Notes under the pieces: generated by a model | Told to the model about the DNA's origin: nothing | Seen by the model: only the letters and a program-made list of their open reading frames with translations | The model's database searches: none | Made by a program: the position numbers and the translations under genes | Assembly (NCBI RefSeq): GCF_000155635.1 | Contig: NZ_DS990556.1 | Span: 1,727,079-1,791,078, forward strand | Direction: 5' to 3' | DNA length: 64,000 nucleotides | Source: Cyanobium sp. PCC 7001 | GTDB lineage: Bacteria; Cyanobacteriota; Cyanobacteriia; PCC-6307; Cyanobiaceae | Shown: one piece after another, positions 18,683 through 28,107 of the stretch | Layout of the letters: each line of letters begins with the position of its first letter | Position numbering within the stretch: the first letter of the stretch is position 1

Positions 18683-21600
18683 GTGAAGCCGATCAAGCTC
18701 ATCTCCCGCATCACCGTTGACGGCAACCGCCTGGTGCTGCGCTTCAAGAGGCCGGCCAACATCAGGGGTCTGCGCGGCAACAAGCGCTTCCGCATCTTCC
18801 TCAACGGCCAGCGCATCACCCTCTCGGGCAAGCCCAGGCTCAGCCGCAACCGCCGCTCCCTCAGGCTCAACCTGGCCAGCGCCGCCCGTTTCGGGGACAG
18901 CCTGCTCGTCACCTACAAGGACCCCAGGGGCGATCAGAAGAAAGGCGTCATCCAGAACACCAAGGGCCGCGACCAGAAGACCCTCAAGAACAGGGCTGCC
19001 ACCAACCTCACCGCCGCACCACCGCCACCACCCCCTGCTCCTGCTCCAGCGCCAGCTCCGGCTCCGGCTCCGGCTCCGGCTCCGCCACCGCCGGACACCA
19101 CACCGCCGGCAGCGCCCCTGATCACCTCCGGCGACCGCACCACCGACACCACACCCACCATCTCCGGCACTGCGGAAGCCGGCAGCACCGTTCGCCTCTT
19201 CAGCGGCGCACAGCTGCTCGGTTCCACCACGGCCGCCGCCAACGGCGCCTGGGCCTTCACCCCCGCCAGCCCCTTCAGCGCAGGCGCCGTGGTGGCGCTC
19301 GCCGCCACCGCCACCGACGCCGCCGGCAACGTCTCCGCAGCGGCGCAGCAGACCCTGCGCCTCTACGCCCCGATCGAGCTCTCCGCCATCGCCAACGGCT
19401 CCGGCGGCTTCGTCATCAATGGCGAATCAGGTGGCGACTACAGCGGCCGCAGCGTCAGCGCCGCCGGCGATGTCAACGGCGATGGTCTCGCCGATCTCCT
19501 CATCGGTGCTCCCTACGCCGATCCCAATGGCCAAACTTATGCCGGCCGCAGCTATGTGGTCTTCGGCAAGACCGGCACCACAGCCATCGACCTCGCCACC
19601 ATCACCGCAGGAAGCACAGACGGCTTCGTCATCAATGGCGAAACCGCTAACGACTTCAGCGGCCGCAGCGTCAGCGCCGCCGGTGATGTCAACGGCGATG
19701 GACTCGCCGATCTCCTCATCGGCGCCTCCCGCGCCGACAGCTCTGCCGGTCGCAGCTATGTGGTCTTCGGCACTGCAGCCACCACCGCCATCGAGCTGTC
19801 CGCCATCGCAGAAGGCACAGGCGGCTTCGTCATCAATGGCGAAAACACCTCCGACAACAGCGGCTACAGCGTCAGCGCCGCCGGTGATGTCAACGGCGAT
19901 GGACTCGCCGATCTCCTCATCGGCGCCTACAGCGCCGATGGCTTGACCGGCCGCAGCTATGTGGTCTTCGGCAAGACCGGCACCACAGCCATCGACCTCG
20001 CCACCATCACCGCAGGAAGCACAGACGGCTTCGTCATCAATGGCGAAACCGCTAACGACTTCAGCGGCCGCAGCGTCAGCGCCGCCGGTGATGTCAACGG
20101 CGATGGCCTCGCCGATCTCCTCATCGGCGCCTCCCGCGCCGACAGCTCTGCCGGTCGCAGCTATGTGGTCTTCGGCACTGCAGCCACCACCGCCATCGAG
20201 CTGTCCGCCATCGCAGAAGGCACAGGCGGCTTCGTCATCAATGGCGAAAACACCTCCGACAACAGCGGCCGCAGCGTCAGCGCCGCCGGCGATGTCAACG
20301 GCGATGGACTCGCCGATCTCCTCATCGGTGCTCCCTACGCCGATCCCAATGGCCAAACTTATGCCGGCCGCAGCTATGTGGTCTTCGGCAAGACCGGCAC
20401 CACAGCCATCGACCTCGCCGCCATCACCGCCGGAAGCACAGACGGCTTCGTCATCAATGGCGAATCAGCTGGCGCCCCCCCCTTCTTCTCTGATAGCGAC
20501 CGCAGCGGCTTCAGCGTCAGCGCCGCCGGTGATGTCAACGGCGATGGACTCGCCGATCTCCTCATCGGTGCACCCAGCGCCGATTTCAGTAGCAGTGCCG
20601 GCCGCAGTTATGTGGTCTTCGGTACCACAGACACCAGCCCCATCGAGCTCTCCGCCATCGCGGCAGGCTCAGGTGGCTTCGTCATCAATGGCGAATCAGG
20701 TGGCGACCGCAGCGGCATCAGCGTCAGCGCCGCCGGCGATGTCAACGGCGATGGTCTCGCCGATCTCATCATCGGTGCTGAAGACGCCGATAGCTTCGTC
20801 GGTCGCAGCTATGTGGTCTTCGGGTCCACGTCGGGGGCCTTCTTCCAGACCGCCGTCGATCAGCTCGGCACCAGCGGTGACGACACCCTCACCGGCACTG
20901 CGGCCGCTGAAACCCTCGTCGGCGGGGATGGCGATGACACCCTCAGCGGCAATGGCGCCGATGTGCTGCTGGGGGGTGCCGGCAACGACACCTTCATCCT
21001 CACCACCTCCATGCTCTCGGCCCTCACTGAGCCCCTTGGCTCTGGGGGGAATATCAACCAGCTGGCCCGCATCGATGGTGGCTCGGGGTTCGATACGATT
21101 TCTATTTCAGCAACTTCAGAAGAAATCCCTCTAACTACGCTTGGCCTCAACATCATTGCCAATCAGGGGGCTTCGGCACCCTTCTCGGCGTCACGGCTGG
21201 CATCCATCGAGCAGATTGTATTCTCCGGCTCAAGCATTGGACTCCTCTTCCTAAACCCCAACGACATCAGTGACCTGAGTGGTTTCAATACCCTCAACAG
21301 CTCATCGGCTTCCGACCTTGGCTTCTCGAATGGAAGTTATGCATTCCAGGCCATAGAGCAGCGCCACCAACTGGTCGTCAGCGGTGATGGCACAGACCAA
21401 CTCTTCGGGGGGAGTGGCAACTGGATGGACCAGGGCACGGTCCTTGGCCCCACTGGGACCTATCGGGTCTACAACGAAAGCTCCAGTGCAACCCAGCTGA
21501 TCGTCGATGAAGACATCATTCGCGCTGGCTTGTTTCTCACTTCCCCGCTGGTGCTCGATCTCGATGGTGGCGGCATCAGCACCACCGCCCCCGATCCGGC

Positions 21601-22465
21601 CGGTTCTCTGGCCTTTGATCTCAACGCTGATGGAACGCCCGAATCGACGGGGTGGCTCTCCCCAGCCGATGCCTTCCTGGTGCTCGATCGCGATGGCGAT
21701 GGCCTGATCTCCTCGGGCGCCGAGCTTTTCGGCAGCAGCACCCTGCTGCCTGATGGCACAACGGCGCGCAACGGCTTCGAGGCCCTGGCCGTGTTCGACA
21801 GCACTGGGCAGGGCGGCAACGGCGATCAACAGATCACAGCTGACGACACCATCTTCTCCAGCCTCCGCCTCTGGCAGGACAGCAACGGCGACGCCATCTC
21901 CCAGGCCGAGGAGCTGAGCACCCTCGACGCTCACCAGATCACCTCGCTCTCGCTTAGCTACACCACCACCGAATCCAGCAGCGACAACGGCAACCTCATC
22001 CGCGAAACCAGCAGCTACACCAGTGCCGACGGCTCCACCGCCCTGCTCGCCGATGTCTGGTTCGCCACCACAACGTCCGGCAGCGAGAACCTCGATCCGA
22101 TCACCGGGCTGAGCACCACCAGCCCCACCTTGGCCTCCAGCGAACCCAGCCCTGCTCAGACAGAGGACACCACGGGCCTCTCCACCACCAGCTCCTCCAC
22201 CACCTCCAGCGCCGATCCCATCACCGGGGAACCGCTGACCGCTCAGCCGCCCGAGGAGATCAGCGAGCCCCTCACCACCACAGAGACGGCCGCGACCCCA
22301 ACCAGCAGCGAGAGTTTCACCAGCGAGCCCCTCACCTTCACCCCGCCTCCCAGCGAACCCCTGCTCACTCCTCCATCCAGCAGCAGAACCGCCAGCTCCG
22401 ATCCCTTCAACAGCCAGACCCTGGCCAGCGATCCCCTCGATCCCAACCAGGCGCTGGTGCTCTGA
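18683..22465 (+). CDS. Large Ca-binding exoprotein with FG-GAP repeats and SWM-like N-terminus
   Basis: The 1260-residue protein lacks a Sec signal. Domains in order: a basic N-terminal domain (residues ~1-100) resembling the SWM repeat of SwmB ([12 protein letters not shown], then [12 protein letters not shown]); a Pro/Ala linker (~112-140); a bacterial Ig-like domain (~140-228); seven FG-GAP-type repeats (~231-714, [14 protein letters not shown]), each with a Ca-binding loop; RTX-like GDDTLTG/GGDGDD repeats (~727-775); an EF-hand-like calcium region (~954-1090, [25 protein letters not shown]); and a Ser/Thr/Pro tail. Type I secretion to the cell surface is inferred. The start is GTG at 18683; no in-frame ATG was found close by. 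No transporter genes are adjacent. Confidence 0.8.
19542..20268 (+). repeat. Long near-identical direct repeat (405-bp period) within the exoprotein gene
   Basis: Bases 19542-19863 and 19947-20268 are the same over about 322 bp with only one difference noticed (gatggactc versus gatggcctc). The period of 405 bp equals 135 codons, or two FG-GAP repeats. A further copy of 19501-19600 recurs from 20323. Such identity at synonymous sites indicates recent duplication or gene conversion. Confidence 0.88.
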
Positions 22466-22481
22466 TTCCAGCTTCGATCGT

Positions 22482-22892
22482 TCAGGCAGACGCCCAATCC
22501 ACGAGCTGGAGGCCCTGCACCCGCTGGAACTCGCGCAGGTTGTGGCTCACCAATGTGGCCCCGAGCGCCAGGGCATGGCAGGCGATCCAAAGATCGTTGG
22601 CTCCGATCGGGGTGGCACGACGCCGCAGAGCAGTGGCCTGCTCGGCGTAGTGCCGGCAGATCGCAGGGCAATCGGGATAGAGCACGGGCACCACCCGAGC
22701 CAGAGAGTCCAGTCTTCGCAATGTGGCTTCACGCCGCAGGCTGCCTTCCGCGCCCTGGAGGAGCTCCGCCCAGGTCACATACGACATCGCCAGGGAGTCC
22801 CCAGCGCTGAGAGTGTTGATGCGATCGGCCACCTCTGGAGGTTGGTTCTTGATCAGATAGATCAGGATGTTGGTATCGAGCAGGTAAATCAC
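22482..22892 (-). CDS. vapC: VapC-type PIN-domain toxin
   Basis: The 136-residue product is a PIN ribonuclease. Acidic residues of the active site are visible: Asp in YLLDTNILIYLIK (residue ~6), Glu in VTWAELLQGA (~43), and Asp in GANDLWIACHALA (~98). VapC toxins typically cleave tRNA or other RNA when unmasked. Its ATG overlaps the antitoxin stop by 4 bp (ATGA), the usual vapBC arrangement. It converges on the exoprotein gene with a 16-bp gap. Confidence 0.9.
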   Translation of the reverse strand: MIYLLDTNILIYLIKNQPPEVADRINTLSAGDSLAMSYVTWAELLQGAEGSLRREATLRRLDSLARVVPVLYPDCPAICRHYAEQATALRRRATPIGANDLWIACHALALGATLVSHNLREFQRVQGLQLVDWASA

Positions 22893-23152
22893 AGAGGCTC
22901 CCGCTCTTGCAGCGGCAGCCTCTGAGCCTGCTGCTGCTCCAGAACAGCAAGGAAATCGGCATCGAAACCGCGCAGAGCCCGCAGCAGGGCCTCCCCGCGA
23001 CGGGCGGGGCAGGGATGGATGAGCAGGTCACCCTCGGCTGTGCGACTGATCTGCACCTGATCCGTACTGAGGCGGAACTCGGCGGGGATGCGAACAGCCT
23101 GGCTGTTGCCGTTCATGAACACCCGGCTGGGGAGCACGTCCATCGGCCACAT
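22889..23152 (-). CDS. vapB: VapB-type antitoxin (AbrB-like)
   Basis: The 87-residue antitoxin has the swapped-hairpin AbrB/MazE-type DNA-binding start (VFMNGNSQAVRIPAEFRL) and a C-terminal toxin-binding tail. I chose the ATG at 23152 because a GGAG box lies 8 bases before it; an internal ATG at 23143 is the alternative. The pair is bicistronic with vapC and probably autoregulated at the repeat overlapping its promoter region. Confidence 0.85.
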   Translation of the reverse strand: MWPMDVLPSRVFMNGNSQAVRIPAEFRLSTDQVQISRTAEGDLLIHPCPARRGEALLRALRGFDADFLAVLEQQQAQRLPLQEREPL

Positions 23153-23155
23153 CGT

Positions 23156-23175
23156 GTGTACTCCAAAGTGTAGAC
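23156..23175. promoter_or_regulatory. Candidate vapBC operator
   Basis: Directly before the vapB start lie two GTGTA direct repeats (23156-23160 and 23168-23172). On the other strand they form an imperfect inverted repeat GTCTAC-N8-GTACAC. Such elements bind VapBC complexes in autoregulated modules; here it would also cover the ribosome-binding site. Confidence 0.4.
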
Positions 23176-23282
23176 GCCGTCGCTGCCGGCCTGGCAGCCT
23201 GCACGCCACAGCCGGCAGAGTGGCGCCTGCCCGTGGCAATGGCGAACGTGGCGCGCTGGCCCCCATTCCATGAGGTTCCGGA

Positions 23283-23954
23283 ATGAGCCCAACCCCACCC
23301 GACTACTACGGGCGCATCAATCCTGATCTGCTCCAGCTCATCCCTCCGGATGCCCGTTGCATTCTCGAGGTGGGCTGTGGGGCCGGCGCCATGGGAGCGG
23401 CGTTCAAGGCCAGCCATCCCCAGGCCCGCTACATCGGCCTGGAAGCGATGGAGGAGCCCGCCCGGCGCGCCCGCGAGGTGCTGGATCTGGTGATCTGCGC
23501 CGATGTGGAGTCACCCGCCCTGCAGCTCTCCACGCTCCCCAACGTGGATTGCCTGATCTATGGCGATGTTCTCGAACATCTGCGCGATCCCTGGGCCTGC
23601 CTCCAGCACCACGTGCAGCTCCTCAACAGCAGCGGCACCCTGCTGGCCTGCATCCCGAACGTTCAGCACTGGAGTGCCCTGCTGGCCCTGCTGCGCGGTG
23701 AGTGGCCCGTGATGGAGGAAGGCCTGTTCGATCGCACCCATCTGCGCTGGTTCACCCGTTCCGGCATCGAGAAGCTGCTGCAGTCCTCTGGGCTCACGCT
23801 GCAGGAGATCCACCCGCGCATCTTCCAGCCCGACCAGGCGCGGGCGTTCGTGCAGGCACTCCTGCCCGCCCTGCCCGCTCTGGCAGTGGATCCCCAGCGC
23901 CTGCTCGAGGGTGTGGCACCCCTGCAATACGTGGTGGTGGCCACCCGGCGGTGA
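23283..23954 (+). CDS. SAM-dependent methyltransferase
   Basis: The 223-residue product is a class I methyltransferase. The SAM-binding glycine loop is ILEVGCGAGAMGAAFK (~residue 27), followed by the acidic end of strand 2 (IGLEAMEEPA) and the UbiE/Methyltransf_11-like DCLIYGDVLEHLRDP. It sits directly before a GT41 glycosyltransferase and a glycosyltransferase fusion, so it probably modifies a sugar or glycan precursor; the acceptor is unknown. Confidence 0.85.
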   Translation: MSPTPPDYYGRINPDLLQLIPPDARCILEVGCGAGAMGAAFKASHPQARYIGLEAMEEPARRAREVLDLVICADVESPALQLSTLPNVDCLIYGDVLEHLRDPWACLQHHVQLLNSSGTLLACIPNVQHWSALLALLRGEWPVMEEGLFDRTHLRWFTRSGIEKLLQSSGLTLQEIHPRIFQPDQARAFVQALLPALPALAVDPQRLLEGVAPLQYVVVATRR

Positions 23955-24022
23955 TCCTGCTCCCAGCAACCCGGCGGAACACAGCCGGCCACCACGACAA
24001 TGGAGCGCAACACCTGCCTGCC

Positions 24023-26266
24023 ATGGGCACCTCCGAGCCGGATGCCACGGCGCACTCCACCCGCAGCAGCGCCCAGCACATCGCGGCGCTCTGGCGGGAG
24101 CTGCGCGCCCAGCCGATCCAGCCAGGCCCCTGGCTGAGCCTCAGCCGCGCCTACCGCCAACAGCAGCTCGCCTGGCAGGCCGCCGCCACCGCCCGCCAGG
24201 CCTGCCGGCTGGATCCCCGCCTGGAAGCCCAGCTGGCGGCTGAGGACCTGGCGCCGCCGGCTTCCGCGCTGGTCTACCCCGATCCCCTGCCCCAGCTCAC
24301 CCCTGCAGCCCTGGAAGCCCTGGGGCCGTGGCTGGATCAGGCCCCGGGCGACTGGCTCAGCGCCCTGCTCTGGCTGCGCTGGGGGGATGGCGAGGGTTCC
24401 GCCCCAGACAACGCCAGCAACCCTGACCCCATCGCCCTTGCCAGAGCCGTCAGCCACGAGCCGATCGCCGGCGAAACCCTCCACTGGCTCGGCCTCTGGC
24501 GGCTGCAGGCCGGTGATCCCCAGGGAGCCGTGGAGGCCTTCAAGGGGCTGGTGAACCTGCAGCCCCAGCGCCATGGCTCGATGCTCTACCTCGGCGAGGC
24601 CCTGCTGCAGCTGGGCAACACCACCGCCGCCGAGAAGGCCTTCACCCGCGCCTCCCACTCCCGCAATCCAGCCTTCCTGCGGCTGCTGGCCGAGCGCGTG
24701 TACGCCAACAACTACTGGCAGGAGGCGATCCCGGTCCTGGAGCGGGCCCTCGAGCTCCAGCCAGCCGACGTGCCCACCCTGGTGCAGCTGGCCAAGCTGC
24801 ACTGGGAGGTCTACAACCTCAGCCAGGCCCAGGACCTCGGCCGCCAGGTGCTGGCGATCGATCCGGCCAACGCCGAGATCCCCTATCTGCTCAATGCCCT
24901 GCCGGGCCGGCTGGGCGACGCCCGCGCCCATTTCGAGGCGGTGCAGGCGCACCACGCCCGCCTCGGCGATCCAGGCTCCCGCCTGGCCTCCAGCATCGCC
25001 ATGGCCTCGCTCTACTGCGATCACCTCGAGCCGGGCCAGGTGGCCGCGCTGCACCGCGAGCTCTGCGCTCCGATCAGCGCCAGGCTCGAGCCGGCCAGGC
25101 CCTTCCCCAGCCCTGCCGATCCGCACCGCCGCCCGCTGCGGCTGGGGCTGCTGTCGGCGGATTTCCACCGCCAGCACCCGGTGAACCTGTTCATGCTGCC
25201 GCTGCTGCAGCGCTTCAACCGCGAGGAGCTCGAGGTCAGCGTGTATGCCACCGGCGGCATGGTGGACGTGTACACCCGCCAGGCCCGCCAGGCCGCCGCC
25301 CACTGGGTGGAGGCCGCCCCGCTGGATGATGGGGCCCTGCAGCGGCGCATCCGCGACGACGGGATCGACATCCTGCTCGATCTGGCCGGCCATACCAGCA
25401 GCCATCGCCTCGGCGTGCTGGCCCTGCGCGCCGCCCCGGTGCAGGCCACCTTCCTGGGCTATCCCCACTCCACCGGGCTCACCAGCATCGACTGGCTGAT
25501 CGGCGACCCGGTGGTGTCGCCCGCCGAGCACGCCCACCTCTTCTCCGAGGGCATCGCCCAGCTGCCCCACAGCGTGTTCTGCTGGGCGCCGGTGGATGCC
25601 TACCCCCTGCCGCGCCCCAGGGCCGAGACGGCGCCGGTGGTGTTCGGCTGCTTCAACAACGTGATGAAGCTCTCCCCCAGCACCATCGCCCTCTGGGCCC
25701 GGATCCTTCAGGCGGTGCCGGAGTCGAGCCTGCTGCTCAAGGCCCCCTCCCTGCGGGATGGCCTGGTGCGGCACTCCTTCCAGGAGCGCTTTGCGGCCCA
25801 CGGCATCGGGCCCCACCGCCTGCGGCTCGAGGGGCCCACTGAGCTCAGCGTCATGATGCAGACCTACGGCCAGATCGACATCGGCCTCGATCCCTTCCCC
25901 TACAACGGCGGCACCACCACCCTGCAGGCCCTCTGGATGGGGGTGCCGGTTGTCGTGCTGGAGGGGGGCAACTTCGTGAGCCGTATGGGCGCCAGCTTTC
26001 TCACCAGCCTCGGCCGGCCCGAGTGGATCGGCGCCGACCCCGACAGCTACGCGCGCATCGCCGTGGCCCTGGCCAGCCAGGTGCACACCCTGCGCCGCCA
26101 GCGCGCCGAGCTCCGCGAGCGCCTGGCCCGCTCCCCCCTGGGCGACATCGAGGCCTACAGCCGCGATTTCGAGCGGCTGCTCGGCCGCCTCTGGCGCGCC
26201 CACACCGAGGATCCGGGCTGCAGGCTGCTGATGGCCGAGCCCGCCACAACAGCAGCCCAGCCATGA
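24023..26266 (+). CDS. TPR-containing O-GlcNAc transferase-like protein (GT41)
   Basis: The 747-residue product combines N-terminal TPR helices (~residues 20-330, for example ALELQPADVPTLVQLAKLHW) with the SPINDLY/OGT catalytic region. Landmarks are GLLSADFHRQHPVN (~378, the OGT-type His), DILLDLAGHT, FLGYPHSTGLTSIDW, LLLKAPSLRDG (~570, the UDP-binding Lys) and FPYNGGTTTLQALWMGVPVV (~625). It probably glycosylates protein Ser/Thr residues in the cytoplasm. The ATG at 24023 is preferred; a GTG overlapping the methyltransferase stop would add ~24 residues. It overlaps the next gene by 4 bp. Confidence 0.87.
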   Translation: MGTSEPDATAHSTRSSAQHIAALWRELRAQPIQPGPWLSLSRAYRQQQLAWQAAATARQACRLDPRLEAQLAAEDLAPPASALVYPDPLPQLTPAALEALGPWLDQAPGDWLSALLWLRWGDGEGSAPDNASNPDPIALARAVSHEPIAGETLHWLGLWRLQAGDPQGAVEAFKGLVNLQPQRHGSMLYLGEALLQLGNTTAAEKAFTRASHSRNPAFLRLLAERVYANNYWQEAIPVLERALELQPADVPTLVQLAKLHWEVYNLSQAQDLGRQVLAIDPANAEIPYLLNALPGRLGDARAHFEAVQAHHARLGDPGSRLASSIAMASLYCDHLEPGQVAALHRELCAPISARLEPARPFPSPADPHRRPLRLGLLSADFHRQHPVNLFMLPLLQRFNREELEVSVYATGGMVDVYTRQARQAAAHWVEAAPLDDGALQRRIRDDGIDILLDLAGHTSSHRLGVLALRAAPVQATFLGYPHSTGLTSIDWLIGDPVVSPAEHAHLFSEGIAQLPHSVFCWAPVDAYPLPRPRAETAPVVFGCFNNVMKLSPSTIALWARILQAVPESSLLLKAPSLRDGLVRHSFQERFAAHGIGPHRLRLEGPTELSVMMQTYGQIDIGLDPFPYNGGTTTLQALWMGVPVVVLEGGNFVSRMGASFLTSLGRPEWIGADPDSYARIAVALASQVHTLRRQRAELRERLARSPLGDIEAYSRDFERLLGRLWRAHTEDPGCRLLMAEPATTAAQP

Positions 26267-28086
26267 GCGCGGCGCTTGCACCCCTGCAGCTCGTGTCGGC
26301 CACACGCTCTTCCCCGCAGGCCTTTGTCACCGGCACCCTGCTGGGCCGCTCCCTGGCCCTGCCGCAGCACCGCCACTACGGGCAGCGCATCAGCTTCCAC
26401 AACCACCAGGGGCTGGGGGCCCTCTACCAAGCCGCCCTGGCGGAGGCCCGGCCCGAGAGTCTCGTGGTGTTCTGCCACGACGACGTGTGGCTCGGTGATC
26501 AACCCCTCGATGCGCTGCTGGAGACGGCGCTGCAGAACTTCGATCTGGTGGGAGTGGCCGGCAACAGCCGCCTGACGCCTGGGCAGATGGGCTGGTGGCT
26601 GCAGCCCCACAGCGACGCCTGGGACACGCCCCATCTGGTGGGCCGGATCCGCCACGGTGCCCCCCAGGCCAGTGAGCTCAGCACCTACGGCCCCAGCCCC
26701 GCGGCGGCCCGCCTGCTCGATGGTGTGTTCCTCGCCGCCCGCGCCGGCATGCTGCAGGCGGCAGGGGTGGGCTTCGATCCGGCCTTCGAGTTCCACTTCT
26801 ACGACCTCGATCTCTGCCGCACCGCCCTGGCCGCCGGGCTGCGGCTGGGGGTGTGGCCGATCGAGCTGATCCATGCCAGTGGCGGCCAGGCCGGCAGCCC
26901 CGGCTGGTGGCATGGGCTGGAGCGCTACCGCCGCAAGTGGGAACCGGGGCTGCCGTTGCCCACCGGGCGCGCCGGGCCCTCCTCCGGAGGTGCCGATTCC
27001 TTGCCAGCCCGCCAGCCCCCATCCCCAGCCCCGCCGATGTCCAGCGCCGCTCCGGCCTTCGAGATCACCACCTCCCGCCAGCTGCTGGCCTGGCTGGCCG
27101 AGCAGCAGCTCTCGATCGCCCTCACCACTTACCAGATCGGCAAGCTCTTCACCCTCGGCCTCAAGCCGAACGGCGAACTCTCGGTGTTCGAGCGCAGCTT
27201 CAACCGCTGCATGGGGCTCTGCGGCACGTCCAACGGCTTCTACCTCAGCAGCCTCTACCAGATCTGGCGCTTCGAGAACGTGTTCAGCCCCGGCGAGAGC
27301 CAGAACGGCTACGACCGCCTCTACGTGCCCCAGGTGGGCTACACCACCGGCGACTGCGACATCCATGACATGGCCGTCGCTGGCGACGGCCAGCTGGTGT
27401 TCGTCAACACCCTGTTCAGCTGCCTGGCCACCCTCAGCACCACCCACAGCTTCCGGCCCCTCTGGCACCCCCCCTTCATCAGCCGGCTGGCGGCGGAAGA
27501 CCGCTGCCACCTCAACGGCCTGGCCCTGAAAGGTGGCCGGCCCGCCTACGTGAGCGCCGTGAGCCGCTCCGATGCCACCGACGGCTGGCGCGAGCACCGC
27601 AGAGACGGCGGCGTGGTGCTCGATGTGGCCAGTGGCGAGGTGGTGGCCGCCGGCCTCTCGATGCCCCATTCACCCCGCTGGTACCAGGACCGCCTCTGGC
27701 TGTGCAATTCCGGCAGCGGCGAATTCGGCTGGGTCGACCTGGCCAGCGGCCGCTTCCAGCCCCTCACCTTCTGCGCCGGCTACCTGCGCGGCGTGGCCTT
27801 CCACGGCGACTACGCCCTGCTCGGCACCTCCAAACCGCGCCACAACAAAACCTTCTCCGGCCTCCCCCTCGATGAGGCCCTCGCCAGCCGCCAGGCCGAA
27901 CCCCGCTGCGGCATTCAGGTGGTGGATCTGCGCAGCGGCGATGCCGTGCACTGGATCCGCTTCGAGGGGCTGGTGGAGGAGCTCTACGACGTGATCACCC
28001 TCCCCGGGGTGCGCAACCCGATGCTGCTCGGCTTCGTGAGCGATGAGATCCGCCGCGTGATCAGCCTGGAGGAGGCCACCGGCTGA
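26263..28086 (+). CDS. Glycosyltransferase fused to TIGR03032 domain
   Basis: This 607-residue protein has two parts. Residues ~1-235 look like a GT2-related glycosyltransferase (StrF/Glyco_tranf_2_5 type): VVFCHDDVWLGDQ, DLVGVAGNSRL, DGVFLAARAGML and FEFHFYDLDLCRTAL. A Pro/Ser linker (~240-262) follows. Residues ~265-605 match the TIGR03032/DUF4915 family (LTTYQIGKLFTLGL, RCMGLCG, GDCDIHDMAV, HLNGLALKGGRPAYVSAV, MPHSPRWYQDRLWL), a probable beta-propeller of unknown role. One continuous frame joins them. The overlap with the GT41 gene suggests both act on one glycoconjugate. Confidence 0.82.
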   Translation: MSAALAPLQLVSATRSSPQAFVTGTLLGRSLALPQHRHYGQRISFHNHQGLGALYQAALAEARPESLVVFCHDDVWLGDQPLDALLETALQNFDLVGVAGNSRLTPGQMGWWLQPHSDAWDTPHLVGRIRHGAPQASELSTYGPSPAAARLLDGVFLAARAGMLQAAGVGFDPAFEFHFYDLDLCRTALAAGLRLGVWPIELIHASGGQAGSPGWWHGLERYRRKWEPGLPLPTGRAGPSSGGADSLPARQPPSPAPPMSSAAPAFEITTSRQLLAWLAEQQLSIALTTYQIGKLFTLGLKPNGELSVFERSFNRCMGLCGTSNGFYLSSLYQIWRFENVFSPGESQNGYDRLYVPQVGYTTGDCDIHDMAVAGDGQLVFVNTLFSCLATLSTTHSFRPLWHPPFISRLAAEDRCHLNGLALKGGRPAYVSAVSRSDATDGWREHRRDGGVVLDVASGEVVAAGLSMPHSPRWYQDRLWLCNSGSGEFGWVDLASGRFQPLTFCAGYLRGVAFHGDYALLGTSKPRHNKTFSGLPLDEALASRQAEPRCGIQVVDLRSGDAVHWIRFEGLVEELYDVITLPGVRNPMLLGFVSDEIRRVISLEEATG

Positions 28087-28107
28087 AGCGGCCCGCCAGA
28101 CCGGCCC

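Noticed and set aside
19370-20830. Repeated units that could be mistaken for a CRISPR array
   Set aside because: The units are long, in frame, and encode FG-GAP repeats with conserved Ca-binding loops. There are no short spacers or cas genes.
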